Source: Planctomycetota bacterium (GTDB lineage: Bacteria; Planctomycetota; B15-G4; SIAN01). From it: DNA of 64,000 nucleotides. Position numbers and translations under genes: made by a program. The first letter of the stretch is position 1; every line of letters begins with the position of its first letter. The DNA lies in the NCBI GenBank assembly GCA_009691715.1, contig SIAN01000007.1, positions 1 through 64,000 of the forward strand, read 5' to 3'. This document shows positions 17,487-26,411 of this stretch, in pieces. A model generated the notes under the pieces. That model was not told the origin of the DNA, searched no databases, and was given only the letters and a program-made list of their open reading frames with translations.

Positions 17487-20400
17487 GCACCCCTGGCGCC
17501 GCGTCCTTCCCCGACGCCGCCGCACGCCTGCGGGCCGCGACCGACTTCACCGTCAACCTCGGCGTGACCGCGGGTGCCGGCGCCGGCAAGACCAGCCTCC
17601 TGATCGAACGGCTGCTCGAAGCGCTGCTGGTGAAGGGCATGGCACTCGACCGCGTGGTCGCCATCACCTTCACCGAAAAGGCCGCGGCCGAGATGCGCGA
17701 GCGCCTCCTCGCGGGACTCGATTTGGTGGCACGCGGTCGCGACGCCGCCGCGCGCAGCAGCGATCCGGCCGCGCGAGTCGTCGCTCGCGCAATCGCTTGC
17801 GGCAAGCCTTCGCTCGATCTGCTGCGGACGCGCGCGCAACAGGCGCTGCGGGCGACTCCGCGCATCGGCACGCTCCACTCCTTCGCGCTCGCGCTGCTCC
17901 ATCGCCACCCGCTCGAGGCGAGCGTGCCGGCCGACGTTTCCATGGACTTGGGCGACGGCTTCGCGCGCCACGTTCGCGCCGAGCTGCCGGCGCTGGTCGA
18001 GGCCGCACTCGTGCGTGAAGGCGACCACGGTCCGGCGGCGCGCGCGCTGCACGAGCTCGAAATCGACGATCTCGCCGAACTGGTGCGCAAGCTCGCCTGG
18101 TTGCCCGATGCCGCCGGTGGCACGCCCCCGGCGTTGATCGCGCCGCTGTTCGACACGATCGAGCGCGAGCTCACCGCGGCGAGGCCGTTGCTGCCGGAAA
18201 AGCAGGGCCGTGCGGGGCGGCTCTACGCGCACTGGGACGCCACGCTCGCGCTGATCCGTTGGGTGCGGCAGAACCCGCCAAGCCACGCCAAGCGCTACGC
18301 CTTCCCGCCCGCGATCGCTGAGTTCCTGGTCGACGTGACCTCGGGCGCGAGCGTCCCCGCACCAGGGCTCGATCTGGAGCGTTGCCGCGAATGGCTGATC
18401 CTCGCCCGCAAACGACTGCGCCGATTGCAGGCGCTCGATGAACCGCGCGTGGCGGCGCTGATCGATGCGGCGACTCCGTGGGCCAGCGAGTTGCGCGCGT
18501 CGTTCCTCGCCGGCGGAGCGATCTCGGCAGACGGCGCGCTGGCGGTGGCGGCGACGCTGCTCGCCAGGCATCCGGCCGTTCGCCACGACGAGGCGGCGGG
18601 CATCGACGCGCTGTTAGTCGACGAATTCCAGGACACCGATGCGCTGCAGCGCGACCTCATCGTGTTCCTCTGCGAGCGCGCCGACCGGCCACCGGCGCCA
18701 CGCGCCAGCGCCGTCGAACTCGCGCCCGGTCGCTTGTTCCTGGTCGGCGACCCGAAGCAGTCGATCTACCGCTTCCGCGGCGCCGACCTCGACGTCTGGC
18801 AGGAGACGTTGACGCAGATCACGACGCAAGGCGGCGTCGAGCTGATCCTGAAGACCAGCTTTCGCAGCACGGCAGAACTGGTCGCGCCGGTGAACCACTT
18901 CTTCGCCGCTTGGCGCGATCCCGAGAACGACGCTGAACCGCGCTTCGATCCGCTGCACGCCGCGCGCGGCAGCGATCCGAGCTCCGGTGTCGAACGCTGG
19001 AACGTGACTCGCCCGGACGGCGACCAGTCCGCCGAGATGCGCGCCGAGGCAGAGGGGCGCGCGATCGCGGCGGAGATCGCCACGTGGGTCGCCGCGCCGA
19101 CCGCGGGGGGCGCACCGCCGCGCCGCCTGCGGGACGTCGTGATCCTGCTGCGCCGCCTCTCTGCGTTGCATTGGTTCACCGCGCCGCTGCGCGAACGCGG
19201 GCTCCCGTTCACCGTCAGCGGCGGGCGCACCTTCGCGCATCGCACCGAAGTCGGCGAGCTCGCCTCGCTGCTGCTCGCGGCCGCCGATCCGACCAACGAG
19301 ATGGCTGCGCTCGGCGCGCTCCGCGGCGGGCTCGGCAGCGTAACCGACCGCGAACTGCTCGCACTGAAGCAGTGGCGCGGCACTCTTTCGTGGCGCCGCC
19401 TGCTCGATTGTCCGCTCGCACCGGCGCGCGAACTGTCCGCGCGGCTCGAGCGACTGCACGCCGATCTGGCGCGGGCACCGGTCGCCGCCGCCCTCGCGCG
19501 TTTTGTCGAGCAGTCGCCGCTGCTGCCGATCGCGGCGTTCGCGCGCGACGGCGAGCAACGGATCGCGAACGTCCGCAAGCTGGCCGAGCAGGTCGAGTTG
19601 CGGGCGCGCAAGTACGGCCTGCCGCTGGCCGAGGCGCTGCGCGAGGTGATGGGCCTCGACGAAGCCACCGAAGGCGAGAGCGAACGGTCGTTGGCCGACG
19701 ACGAGCTGGATGGCGTGCGCATCCTCACCATCCACAAGGCGAAGGGGCTCGAGTTCGAGCAGGTCTTCGTGCCCGACCTTGCGCAGCCGCGGCGAAGCGA
19801 CCGAAAGCTGGCGCTGTCGGTCGCGCTGCTGCCCTCGGGCGACGGGCCGCGCCTCGCGGTCGCGATCGAGCCGCGCGCGGCGGCGGCTTCCGCGAACGCC
19901 GCGCAACTGCTGCGCGAGGAGCGCGATCGCGCCCATCGCGACGCCGAATCGAAGCGGCTGCTCTACGTGGCGATGACGCGCGCGAAGCAACGCCTCGTGC
20001 TGGTGTCGGCGGAAGGCGGGAGGCGGGGCGGGAGCTTCGCGGAGGCGCTCGACGCGCTGCTGCCGCCGGAGGTGCCGCGCCGCGTCGTCGTCATGCCTGA
20101 CCGCGAGTTCGCGCCGAGCCCGGCGCTGCTGCTGACGACCGCGGTCGCTGCGGCGGCTGTGGCGTCGTTCGAGGCCGCCCGTTCGGCCGCACGGGCTCCT
20201 GCGCCGCGTTTCGGGAAGCCGTCTGGCCACGACGGCGACGCGACCGCGGCGACCGACGGAAAACGCGCTCACGACTCCGCGAACGGCGGCGACACCGAGC
20301 AAGATCGGGACTTCGCCTTGCTGCTCGGCGACGTGCTCCACGTCGCCCTCGCCGAGCGCGGCCCGCAACAGCCGCCGGAGCCGGCCGCGATCGAACGGGC

Positions 20401-20776
20401 ACTCGCCACGGCCGCGGCGCCGCCGCGACGGCGCGAGGCGCTCGCCACCGCGGCGCGCGCGCTCCTCACCGGCGATCCGGCACGAACTCTCTACGCGAAG
20501 CTGGCGCATGTACGCACGGTCGCGATCGAGCTGCCGCTCAACCTCTGGCGCGACGGCGTCGCGTGGCGCGGCGCCGCCGACCTCGTCTTCGCCGATGGCG
20601 ACGATCTCGTGATCGGCGACTGGAAGAGCGACCGCCTCGACGATGACACCGCGCTGGCGCAACGCCACCGCGCGCAGCTCCATCTCTATCGCGACGCGCT
20701 CGCAGCGGCGTGGCGCATCGCTCCACCGCGCACCGAGCTGCTGCTGTTGCGCCACGGCCGACGCGTGGTCGTCTGA
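17483..20776 (+). CDS. addA: AddA-like UvrD-family helicase-nuclease
   Basis: 1097-aa UvrD/Rep superfamily 1 helicase fused to a C-terminal PD-(D/E)XK nuclease, partner of the preceding AddB-like protein. Visible motifs: Q-like N-terminus, Walker A AGAGAGKT (30-37), Ia AITFTEKAAAEMRERL, Walker B LLVDEFQDTD, motif III GDPKQSIYRFRGADL, motif IV TSFRST, motif V HKAKGLEFEQVFV and motif VI LYVAMTRAKQRL. The nuclease shows ADLVFADGDDL, then VIGDWKSDRLDDD and QLHLYRDAL. A low-complexity Gly/Asp/Ala insert (about residues 915-940) separates the halves. The start ATG at 17483 overlaps the addB stop. The addB-addA order matches known operons. Confidence 0.9.
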   Translation: MSTPGAASFPDAAARLRAATDFTVNLGVTAGAGAGKTSLLIERLLEALLVKGMALDRVVAITFTEKAAAEMRERLLAGLDLVARGRDAAARSSDPAARVVARAIACGKPSLDLLRTRAQQALRATPRIGTLHSFALALLHRHPLEASVPADVSMDLGDGFARHVRAELPALVEAALVREGDHGPAARALHELEIDDLAELVRKLAWLPDAAGGTPPALIAPLFDTIERELTAARPLLPEKQGRAGRLYAHWDATLALIRWVRQNPPSHAKRYAFPPAIAEFLVDVTSGASVPAPGLDLERCREWLILARKRLRRLQALDEPRVAALIDAATPWASELRASFLAGGAISADGALAVAATLLARHPAVRHDEAAGIDALLVDEFQDTDALQRDLIVFLCERADRPPAPRASAVELAPGRLFLVGDPKQSIYRFRGADLDVWQETLTQITTQGGVELILKTSFRSTAELVAPVNHFFAAWRDPENDAEPRFDPLHAARGSDPSSGVERWNVTRPDGDQSAEMRAEAEGRAIAAEIATWVAAPTAGGAPPRRLRDVVILLRRLSALHWFTAPLRERGLPFTVSGGRTFAHRTEVGELASLLLAAADPTNEMAALGALRGGLGSVTDRELLALKQWRGTLSWRRLLDCPLAPARELSARLERLHADLARAPVAAALARFVEQSPLLPIAAFARDGEQRIANVRKLAEQVELRARKYGLPLAEALREVMGLDEATEGESERSLADDELDGVRILTIHKAKGLEFEQVFVPDLAQPRRSDRKLALSVALLPSGDGPRLAVAIEPRAAAASANAAQLLREERDRAHRDAESKRLLYVAMTRAKQRLVLVSAEGGRRGGSFAEALDALLPPEVPRRVVVMPDREFAPSPALLLTTAVAAAAVASFEAARSAARAPAPRFGKPSGHDGDATAATDGKRAHDSANGGDTEQDRDFALLLGDVLHVALAERGPQQPPEPAAIERALATAAAPPRRREALATAARALLTGDPARTLYAKLAHVRTVAIELPLNLWRDGVAWRGAADLVFADGDDLVIGDWKSDRLDDDTALAQRHRAQLHLYRDALAAAWRIAPPRTELLLLRHGRRVVV

Positions 20777-20840
20777 TCGCAGCGCCGGTACACTCGCCGC
20801 CCCGAACGTTCCATCCGTCCGGCGCGCTCCGAGGATCGCC

Positions 20841-21620
20841 ATGACCGCCCCGCTTCGTCTCGGCCGCTTCGAGTGGCTGACGCCGCCGCGTAACTCGCTC
20901 GCGCTGCTGATCGTGGCGCCTCACCCCGACGACGAGGTGATCGGACCGGGTGGCCGCGCCTGCCTGCTGGCGGAAGAAGGCGTTGGAGCGATCGTCGTGA
21001 CCGATGGTGCGCGCGGCGCCAACGGTCGCAGCGAGCCGGGCCTCGCCGCCATTCGCGAAGAGGAGTCGCTCGCGGGTCTGCGCGCGGTCGGCGCGAGCTT
21101 CGGCTGGCTGCTCGGTCTCAAGAGCCCGGCGCTGCAAGCCGATCCGGTCGGCGCCGCTGCCGACGCGATCGCCGCTGCCATCGAACGCTTCCGCCCCGCC
21201 GTCGTCGTCACGACGTCGCCGTACGAACGCCACCCGACCCACCTCGCCACCATGCGCGCGACGCTCGCGGCCGCCAGCCGCTGCCCGCGGCCGCCGAGGG
21301 TCGAAGGGTTTCCGGTGTGGGATCCAGTGCCCGGATTCGACGGTGTGAATGAAGTCGAGGTCGGCAGCGTGCTGGAGCGCAAGCTCACCGCCGTGCGCTG
21401 CCATGCGACGCAATGCGCCGATCGGCCGTTCGACTCGACGGTACGCGCGCAGATGGAGCGCGATGGAACGCTGTCGGAACTGACCGGCAGCGGCGGGGCC
21501 CGCTTCGTCGAGCGGTTCCTCGACCTGAGCGAACTCGTTGCGCCCGGCGCACCGACGCTGCGCGCCTGGCTCACGCGCCGGTTCGAGGCCGACCTCAACA
21601 CGCGGCTCGGCAACCCGTGA
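20841..21620 (+). CDS. PIG-L family N-acetylglucosaminyl deacetylase (LmbE-like)
   Basis: 259-aa zinc-dependent deacetylase. The defining metal site is APHPDDE at residues 26-32, with the second His in ERHPTHLATM. A TDGARG segment follows the second strand as in family members such as MshB, BshB and PIG-L. The exact substrate (an N-acetylated sugar conjugate) cannot be read from sequence. The ATG at 20841 has GAGG about 7 bases upstream. A -10-like TACACT lies at 20789-20794. The stop overlaps the GTG of the proline dehydrogenase gene, so the two form an operon. Confidence 0.87.
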   Translation: MTAPLRLGRFEWLTPPRNSLALLIVAPHPDDEVIGPGGRACLLAEEGVGAIVVTDGARGANGRSEPGLAAIREEESLAGLRAVGASFGWLLGLKSPALQADPVGAAADAIAAAIERFRPAVVVTTSPYERHPTHLATMRATLAAASRCPRPPRVEGFPVWDPVPGFDGVNEVEVGSVLERKLTAVRCHATQCADRPFDSTVRAQMERDGTLSELTGSGGARFVERFLDLSELVAPGAPTLRAWLTRRFEADLNTRLGNP

Positions 21621-22663
21621 GCGCCGTTCCGCCCGCCACGCTCCACGCCCGCCTCGTCGACGCGCTTCCCGACCTGTTGATCCGGCTATTCGCGCGTCCC
21701 TACGTCGCCGGTGAAGGGCTCGAGTCGGGACTCAATGTTGCGCGTCGCCTGCTCGAAGGCGCCGGCATCGTGACCACGCTCGACCTGCTGGCCGAAGAGG
21801 TGAAGGACGCGAGCCGCGCGCAGGAGAACCTCGCCACCTATCTCGAGATGGTGCGCGGCGTCGCCGGCGAGACGGCATTCTGTTCGCCCCGCGATCGTCC
21901 GACACTCTCGCTCAAGCCGTCGTCGTTCACGACCCGCGCGCTCGACAAGGGCGGAGACGCGCGCGGCTCGCGCGAGGCGATCGAGACGATCGCGGTCGAG
22001 GCCCGGCGCCTCGGCGTCGCGCTCACGATTGACATGGAAGATCACACCTGGACCGACTGGACCCTCGAGGTCGCGACCGCCCTCTTCAAGAAGGGCTTCG
22101 ACGTCGGCACGGTGCTGCAGTCACGGCTCCATCGCACGGCGCAAGACCTGGCGCGAATTCCGGAGGGGATGCGGATCCGGATGGTGATCGGCATCTACCT
22201 CGAGCCGCCGTCGATCGCGCTGACCGAGAAGCCGGCCATGAAGGAACGGTTGCTCGAGCAGTGCGCGCAACTGCTCGACCGCGGTGTCTACGTCGAGCTC
22301 GCGAGCCATGACGACGCGGTGGTAAGGCGCTTCCTGCGGGAAACGATCACGCCGCGCGGGCTTGGCGGCGAGCGGTACGAAATCCAGATGCTCTATGGCG
22401 TGCCGCGCGCGCCATTGCTGGTCGCCATCACTGGCGGGACACTCACGCCCGCACAGCGCGCCGCCCCCCCCGTGCGCTTGTATGTGCCGTTCGCGACGGC
22501 GTGGGATCAGGCGACCGCCTACTGTCGGCGTCGACTACGGAACAACCCGGGCATGGCCACCTATGTGGCGCTCAATCTCCTGCAGATGCTGCGCGGCCGC
22601 AGCCCCGGGATTGCGCAGTACGAAACTGCCGTAAGACGATTGCGCGGCGGCGCATCGAACTGA
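21617..22663 (+). CDS. Proline dehydrogenase family protein
   Basis: 348 aa starting at GTG 21617, overlapping the upstream stop (GTGA). It has the FAD-binding TIM-barrel signature of proline dehydrogenases: KPSSFTTR, LTIDMEDHTWTDWTLEV, GTVLQSRLHRTAQDL, MVIGIYLEP, VYVELASHDDAVV, YEIQMLYGVP, RLYVPFATAWDQATAYCRRR and LRNNPGM. The C-terminal YVPF--W---Y--RRL-NN-G block contributes proline-binding arginines in the family. It would oxidise proline to pyrroline-5-carboxylate with electrons to the quinone pool. No P5C dehydrogenase gene is adjacent and the protein is a stand-alone enzyme. Confidence 0.87.
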   Translation: MSAVPPATLHARLVDALPDLLIRLFARPYVAGEGLESGLNVARRLLEGAGIVTTLDLLAEEVKDASRAQENLATYLEMVRGVAGETAFCSPRDRPTLSLKPSSFTTRALDKGGDARGSREAIETIAVEARRLGVALTIDMEDHTWTDWTLEVATALFKKGFDVGTVLQSRLHRTAQDLARIPEGMRIRMVIGIYLEPPSIALTEKPAMKERLLEQCAQLLDRGVYVELASHDDAVVRRFLRETITPRGLGGERYEIQMLYGVPRAPLLVAITGGTLTPAQRAAPPVRLYVPFATAWDQATAYCRRRLRNNPGMATYVALNLLQMLRGRSPGIAQYETAVRRLRGGASN

Positions 22664-22672
22664 CCCGCGGCA

Positions 22673-22700
22673 TTGACGCCCGATCGACTGCGGCTACAAT
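22673..22700 (+). promoter_or_regulatory. Sigma-70-type promoter with a long leader
   Basis: TTGACG (22673-22678), 16-bp spacer and TACAAT (22695-22700): the best consensus-like promoter in the window. Predicted start of transcription is near 22707, giving a leader of roughly 190 bases before the gene at 22894. The leader can form a stem from ATTGGCG near 22708 with CGCCAAT near 22755, and is C-rich around 22770. Confidence 0.6.
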
Positions 22701-22893
22701 TCCCGGCCATTGGCGTGCGCGGCCGACCTATTGCGCTCCTGCTCATCGCTCGTCGCGCCAATGCGAGCCGCTCCCCCCCGAGCGACCGAGTTCTTCATGA
22801 CGCCAGGCGGCCCGAAGCCAGCGCTCGAGGTGAATCCGTCATCCGAGTGATGGATCGACTGAAGCGCGCACAGCAGACGAAGTGGAATCATCC

Positions 22894-23538
22894 ATGAGTA
22901 TGAACGATGTCGAATTCGTGACCGGCAGCCCCGATGCATCGGTCGCCCCGCCCGCAGCCGGGCGCTCGCGCTGGACCCCCGATGAGCTCGAAGCGACGTT
23001 GTCCGACGCTTCAAGCCATGTGCGCTACCTCTTGCGCGAGCTCTCGCAGGGCAGCGAAGTCGCGGCGAGCGAGCTGAAGAGCCGCCCGGTCTCCTACGCC
23101 CAGGTGCAGCGCATCTGCAACTCGCGCGGCAAGGAGGCGTTGGTGCAGCCCGGTTTGCGTGGGGGCAGCAAGTGCTACTCGCTCCATTCCGCCTACCGCA
23201 CGTTGATCGCCCGGTTGGTCGCTGACGCGGCCGTGCCGCCGCCGGCGCCGCCGCCGAAAGCGCCCGGCGAACGCAAGCCGCGCATGCCACGCCACTCCAA
23301 GTACGGTTCCGCGCTCGATGGCGTCGCGACGCTGACGGCGCCCGCGGCGCCCGCGGCGGCAGCATTGGCCCCGGCGCGCCGGCTCTCGCAAGGGACGCTC
23401 GGCCGCGCGCTCGCGATCCCGGCCGAGATCGAGATCGAGTTCTGCAAGGAACTGCTCGGGTTCATGAACGGGACTGCGAACGGGACGCGCTACCGGATCA
23501 TCCTCGAGGACGTCGGCTACAAGCTCGAGGCCTGCTGA
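22894..23538 (+). CDS. Conserved-looking protein of unknown function
   Basis: 214 aa from the ATG at 22894; a GTG at 22882 and an ATG at 22900 are alternatives. I do not recognise a family. The N-terminal half (RWTPDELEATLSDASSH, then VRYLLRELSQGSEVAASELK and YAQVQRICNSRGKEAL) is helical and could be a winged-helix-like domain. A Pro/Ala/Lys-rich linker follows (VPPPAPPPKAPGERKPR). The C-terminus (IEIEFCKELLGFMNG, then RYRIILEDVGYKLEAC) looks like a small folded domain. No signal peptide, so probably cytoplasmic. It is expressed from its own promoter and is followed by a convergent dusB. Confidence 0.6.
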   Translation: MSMNDVEFVTGSPDASVAPPAAGRSRWTPDELEATLSDASSHVRYLLRELSQGSEVAASELKSRPVSYAQVQRICNSRGKEALVQPGLRGGSKCYSLHSAYRTLIARLVADAAVPPPAPPPKAPGERKPRMPRHSKYGSALDGVATLTAPAAPAAAALAPARRLSQGTLGRALAIPAEIEIEFCKELLGFMNGTANGTRYRIILEDVGYKLEAC

Positions 23539-23617
23539 GCCCTCACGCCCGAAGCCGATCGATCACCGCCCCGGCGATTCGCACGAGTTGCCGTGGCGGT
23601 GGCCGCTTCCACCGCCA

Positions 23618-24847
23618 TCATCCGCCCTCGCCCGGCGACAGCGACGCCTCCATCGCAGCGGCGCACGGCGCGGCCTGGTCGTCATCGAGTGAATCGAGGT
23701 AGCCGTCCGGCAGCGCCACCTTCTGCGTGCCGCTTTTCTTGCAGCGGCGGGCGCGGATCGCGGTGAGCGGATAGGGCGTCGCGCGATCGAGCGGAGCGAT
23801 CAGCGCCTCGACCTCTTCGAGCGAGCTCGCACGGAACAGGGCGTTGCGCACCGGGCCGCTCGACGGGAAGCCTTTCAAGTACCAGCCGCACCACTTGCGC
23901 ATCTCGAGCACGCCCGAGCGCGGCCCGTAGAGCTCGATCAGCAGCGCCACGTGATGCTTCAGCACGTCGACCACGCGGCCGAGGTCGGGCGGCGGCTCGG
24001 GCTCCCGGCCGGCGAACAGGGCGGCGAGCTCCGCGAACAGCCACGGCCGGCCAAGGCAACCGCGTCCGACGATGACGCCATCGCAACCGGTCTGGCGCAT
24101 CATCCGCAGCGCGTCCTGCCCTTCCTGGATGTCGCCGTTGCCGAGCACCAGGATCCCAGGCGTCGCCGCCTTGAGCTCGGCGATCGCCTCCCAGCGCGCC
24201 TGGCCGTCATAGAGCTGCGCGGCGGTGCGCGCATGCAGGCCGATCGCAACGCAACCTTCCTCGCGCGCGACTCGCCCCGAGGACAGGAATGAGAGGTGAT
24301 CGTCGTCGATGCCGAGGCGCACTTTCACGGTGACCGGCACTTTGCCGGCGTTCTTCACCACGGCGCCAACCAGGCGCGCCATCAACTTCGGCTTGATCGG
24401 GATCGCGGCACCGCCACCTGCCGCCGTGACCTTGCGCACGGGGCAACCGAAGTTGAGATCGAGGTGATCGACGGCGTCGTGATCGACCAGTAGCCGCGTC
24501 GCTTCACCGAGCCAGCGCGGATCAGAACCGTAGAGCTGGAGCGAGCGCGGCGACTCCTCGGGATGAAATGACGCGAGCTGCTGGGTCTTCGCGTGGCCTT
24601 CGACCAGGCCGCGGGCGATGATCATCTCGCTGACGTAGAGGCCGGCGCCGAAGCCGCGGCAGAGGCGGCGGTAGGCCTGGTTGGTCACTCCCGCCATCGG
24701 CGCGAGCACGACCGGCGGATCGACCTTGAACCGGCGGTAGTCGAGCGCGGCGAACTCGCCAGGCGCGGCCGGCGGACATGGCAGCGCCTGCGGCGCAATC
24801 GCGTCGCCGCTATCGTCCGCGTCCGCCCTTAGGAGGGTCGAATCCAT
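23618..24847 (-). CDS. dusB: tRNA-dihydrouridine synthase
   Basis: 409-aa FMN-dependent reductase converting uridine to dihydrouridine in tRNA. Signature blocks: VVLAPMAGVTNQAYRRLCRGFGAGLYVSEM, split as usual into the FMN-binding strand and first helix; LDLNFGCPVRKV with the catalytic Cys; AAIPIKP; VTVKVRLGID; IGLHARTAAQLYDG; LGNGDIQEG; and GCDGVIVGRGCLGRPWLF. The family type resembles DusB. An N-terminal extension of about 35 residues precedes the core. Its ATG shares two bases with the ATG of the divergent lipoprotein. An AGGAA about 5 bases before this ATG on the minus strand supports the start, although a later non-ATG start is possible. Confidence 0.9.
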   Translation of the reverse strand: MDSTLLRADADDSGDAIAPQALPCPPAAPGEFAALDYRRFKVDPPVVLAPMAGVTNQAYRRLCRGFGAGLYVSEMIIARGLVEGHAKTQQLASFHPEESPRSLQLYGSDPRWLGEATRLLVDHDAVDHLDLNFGCPVRKVTAAGGGAAIPIKPKLMARLVGAVVKNAGKVPVTVKVRLGIDDDHLSFLSSGRVAREEGCVAIGLHARTAAQLYDGQARWEAIAELKAATPGILVLGNGDIQEGQDALRMMRQTGCDGVIVGRGCLGRPWLFAELAALFAGREPEPPPDLGRVVDVLKHHVALLIELYGPRSGVLEMRKWCGWYLKGFPSSGPVRNALFRASSLEEVEALIAPLDRATPYPLTAIRARRCKKSGTQKVALPDGYLDSLDDDQAAPCAAAMEASLSPGEGG

Positions 24848-25331
24848 GAGTTCCTACGTCCACATTCCGCGGTCGGCTTCGGCAACGCGCAACGCTTTGC
24901 TCGCGTTCGTCGCCTTGCTCGCCGCGCCGTTCTTCGCTGCCGGTTGCGCCGGTCCGCTGGTCTCGCTCCAGCATGAGTCCCATCCGACCGGCGGAAAGTA
25001 CCTCGTCTCCGCCACCATCGAGGAGTGGCCCGGCGGCTTCTACTCGACCGCGATCACCATCCGGAATCGCAGCGATCGGCCGCTGCGAGTGAAGCCGGGC
25101 ATGTTCCGCCTCGAAGGGACCGCGCCGACCGGCTTCGTCGCGGTCGGCGACACCCTGCTGTTCTTCGGCGAATGGGGCTGGCAGATGCCGGAAGTCATCA
25201 GCCCGAAGAGCACCGCGCAGGGCGAAGTCTTCTGGGAGATCCGCGGCACCCGCGTGCCGAGCGGCCCAGTCCGCTTCGCCGCCACGCTGCCCGACGGCGA
25301 CCACGCCTTCGACTTCAACCTGATGCAGTGA
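24846..25331 (+). CDS. Putative lipoprotein of unknown function
   Basis: 161 aa with a very strong ribosome binding site (AGGAGG at 24831-24836, 9 bases before the ATG). Signal: hydrophobic ALLAFVALLAAPF and lipobox AAGC. The mature part is a single beta-rich domain of about 125 residues (YLVSATIEEWPGG, YSTAITIRNRSDRPLRVKPG, EVFWEIRGTRVPSGPVRF), similar in style to the lipoprotein at 13888. A -10-like TATCGT lies at 24811-24816. Divergent overlap with dusB means its promoter lies inside the dusB 5' coding region. Confidence 0.72.
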   Translation: MSSYVHIPRSASATRNALLAFVALLAAPFFAAGCAGPLVSLQHESHPTGGKYLVSATIEEWPGGFYSTAITIRNRSDRPLRVKPGMFRLEGTAPTGFVAVGDTLLFFGEWGWQMPEVISPKSTAQGEVFWEIRGTRVPSGPVRFAATLPDGDHAFDFNLMQ

Positions 25332-25335
25332 GCCG

Positions 25336-25384
25336 GTGACCAAACCGACATTCTGTGTCTGGATCAGAATGTCGGTTTTGTCAC
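25336..25384. terminator. Long hairpin between convergent genes, probable bidirectional terminator
   Basis: Arms of 20 bp (25336-25355 and 25365-25384) pair with one mismatch around a 9-base loop (TGTCTGGAT). The stem is unusually AT-rich for this sequence (ACCGACATTCTG/CAGAATGTCGGT) and carries TTTT on the plus strand. It overlaps the gpsA stop codon on the minus strand and follows the lipoprotein stop on the plus strand. It shares the 12-mer CCGACATTCTGT with the palindrome at 27076-27239. Confidence 0.75.
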
Positions 25385-26379
25385 CACTCCTGCTCGTCCT
25401 TCAACTGGCGGCTCATCAGGTCGCGTACGGCGCGCGACGGGTCCTTGTCCTGGTGCAGCACGGCGTACACCTGCTCGCAGATCGGCATCTCGACCTTTCC
25501 CCGCGCCGCGAGTGCGTGGACCGCCGCCGCCGTCCTCACGCCTTCCGCGACCTGCTTCATCGACGCGACGATGTCAGCGACCCGCTCGCCGCGACCGACC
25601 CGAATGCCAACCGCGCGATTGCGGCCGTGCGGCGAGATGCACGACGTGATCAGGTCGCCGATGCCGGCCAGCCCGAACATCGTCTCGCGTTGCGCACCGA
25701 GCGCGACCCCAAGCCGCGCCATCTCAACCACCCCACGCGTCAGAAGCGCCGCCTTGGTGTTGTCGCCGAAGCCGAGTCCGTCGACAATTCCGCCGGCGAT
25801 CGAGATCACGTTCTTGAGAGCGCCGCCAAGCTCGACGCCGAGCGGGTCCGAGTTGGTGTAGACCCTGAAGCGCTCCGTGTTCAGCAGGTCCTGGATGCGC
25901 AGCCCGACGCCGCGATCGACCGAAGCGGCGACGACCGTCGTGGGCATCCGCCGCGCGACCTCCTCGGCATGGCTCGGTCCGCTCAAGACCACCACGGGCA
26001 CGTCGCCGAGTACCGCGCGCATGATCTCGGTCGGTCGCTCGAGCGACTCCTGCTCGATGCCCTTCGTGGCAGTCACGAAGACCCGTCGTTGCGTGTCCAG
26101 CGACGGCTTCCAGCGCTCGAGCGTGGCGCGCAGGTACTGGCTCGGCACCACGGAGAAAACCACCCCTTCGCCCGGCTCGGCCCCGACGGCACCCGTCACC
26201 ACGACGCGATCGGGCAGCTCGACTCCCGGCAGGTAACGCGGGTTGCGCCGAGTGCTCGCGACTTCCTTGGCGTAGGCCTCGTCGTGCATGGCGAGGCGCA
26301 CGTGCACGCCCCGCTCGTTCAGGACCAGCGCAAGCGCCGTCCCCCAACCACCACCGCCGATCACCAAGGCACGATCCAT
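25381..26379 (-). CDS. gpsA: NAD(P)H-dependent glycerol-3-phosphate dehydrogenase
   Basis: 332 aa from the ATG at 26379. Rossmann motif VIGGGGWGTALA, then FSVVPSQYLR, ATKGIEQES, VVVLSGPSHAEEVARRMPT, NSDPLGVELGGALKNVISIAGGI with the catalytic Lys, and FGLAGIGDLITSC, all typical of GpsA. It reduces dihydroxyacetone phosphate to sn-glycerol-3-phosphate for phospholipid synthesis in the cytoplasm. It is the second gene of a plsY-gpsA operon (32-base gap). This pairing makes sense because PlsY consumes glycerol-3-phosphate. Confidence 0.93.
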   Translation of the reverse strand: MDRALVIGGGGWGTALALVLNERGVHVRLAMHDEAYAKEVASTRRNPRYLPGVELPDRVVVTGAVGAEPGEGVVFSVVPSQYLRATLERWKPSLDTQRRVFVTATKGIEQESLERPTEIMRAVLGDVPVVVLSGPSHAEEVARRMPTTVVAASVDRGVGLRIQDLLNTERFRVYTNSDPLGVELGGALKNVISIAGGIVDGLGFGDNTKAALLTRGVVEMARLGVALGAQRETMFGLAGIGDLITSCISPHGRNRAVGIRVGRGERVADIVASMKQVAEGVRTAAAVHALAARGKVEMPICEQVYAVLHQDKDPSRAVRDLMSRQLKDEQEW

Positions 26380-26411
26380 GATTCCGCTCTCCGCGGGCGC
26401 GTCGTGCGCCG

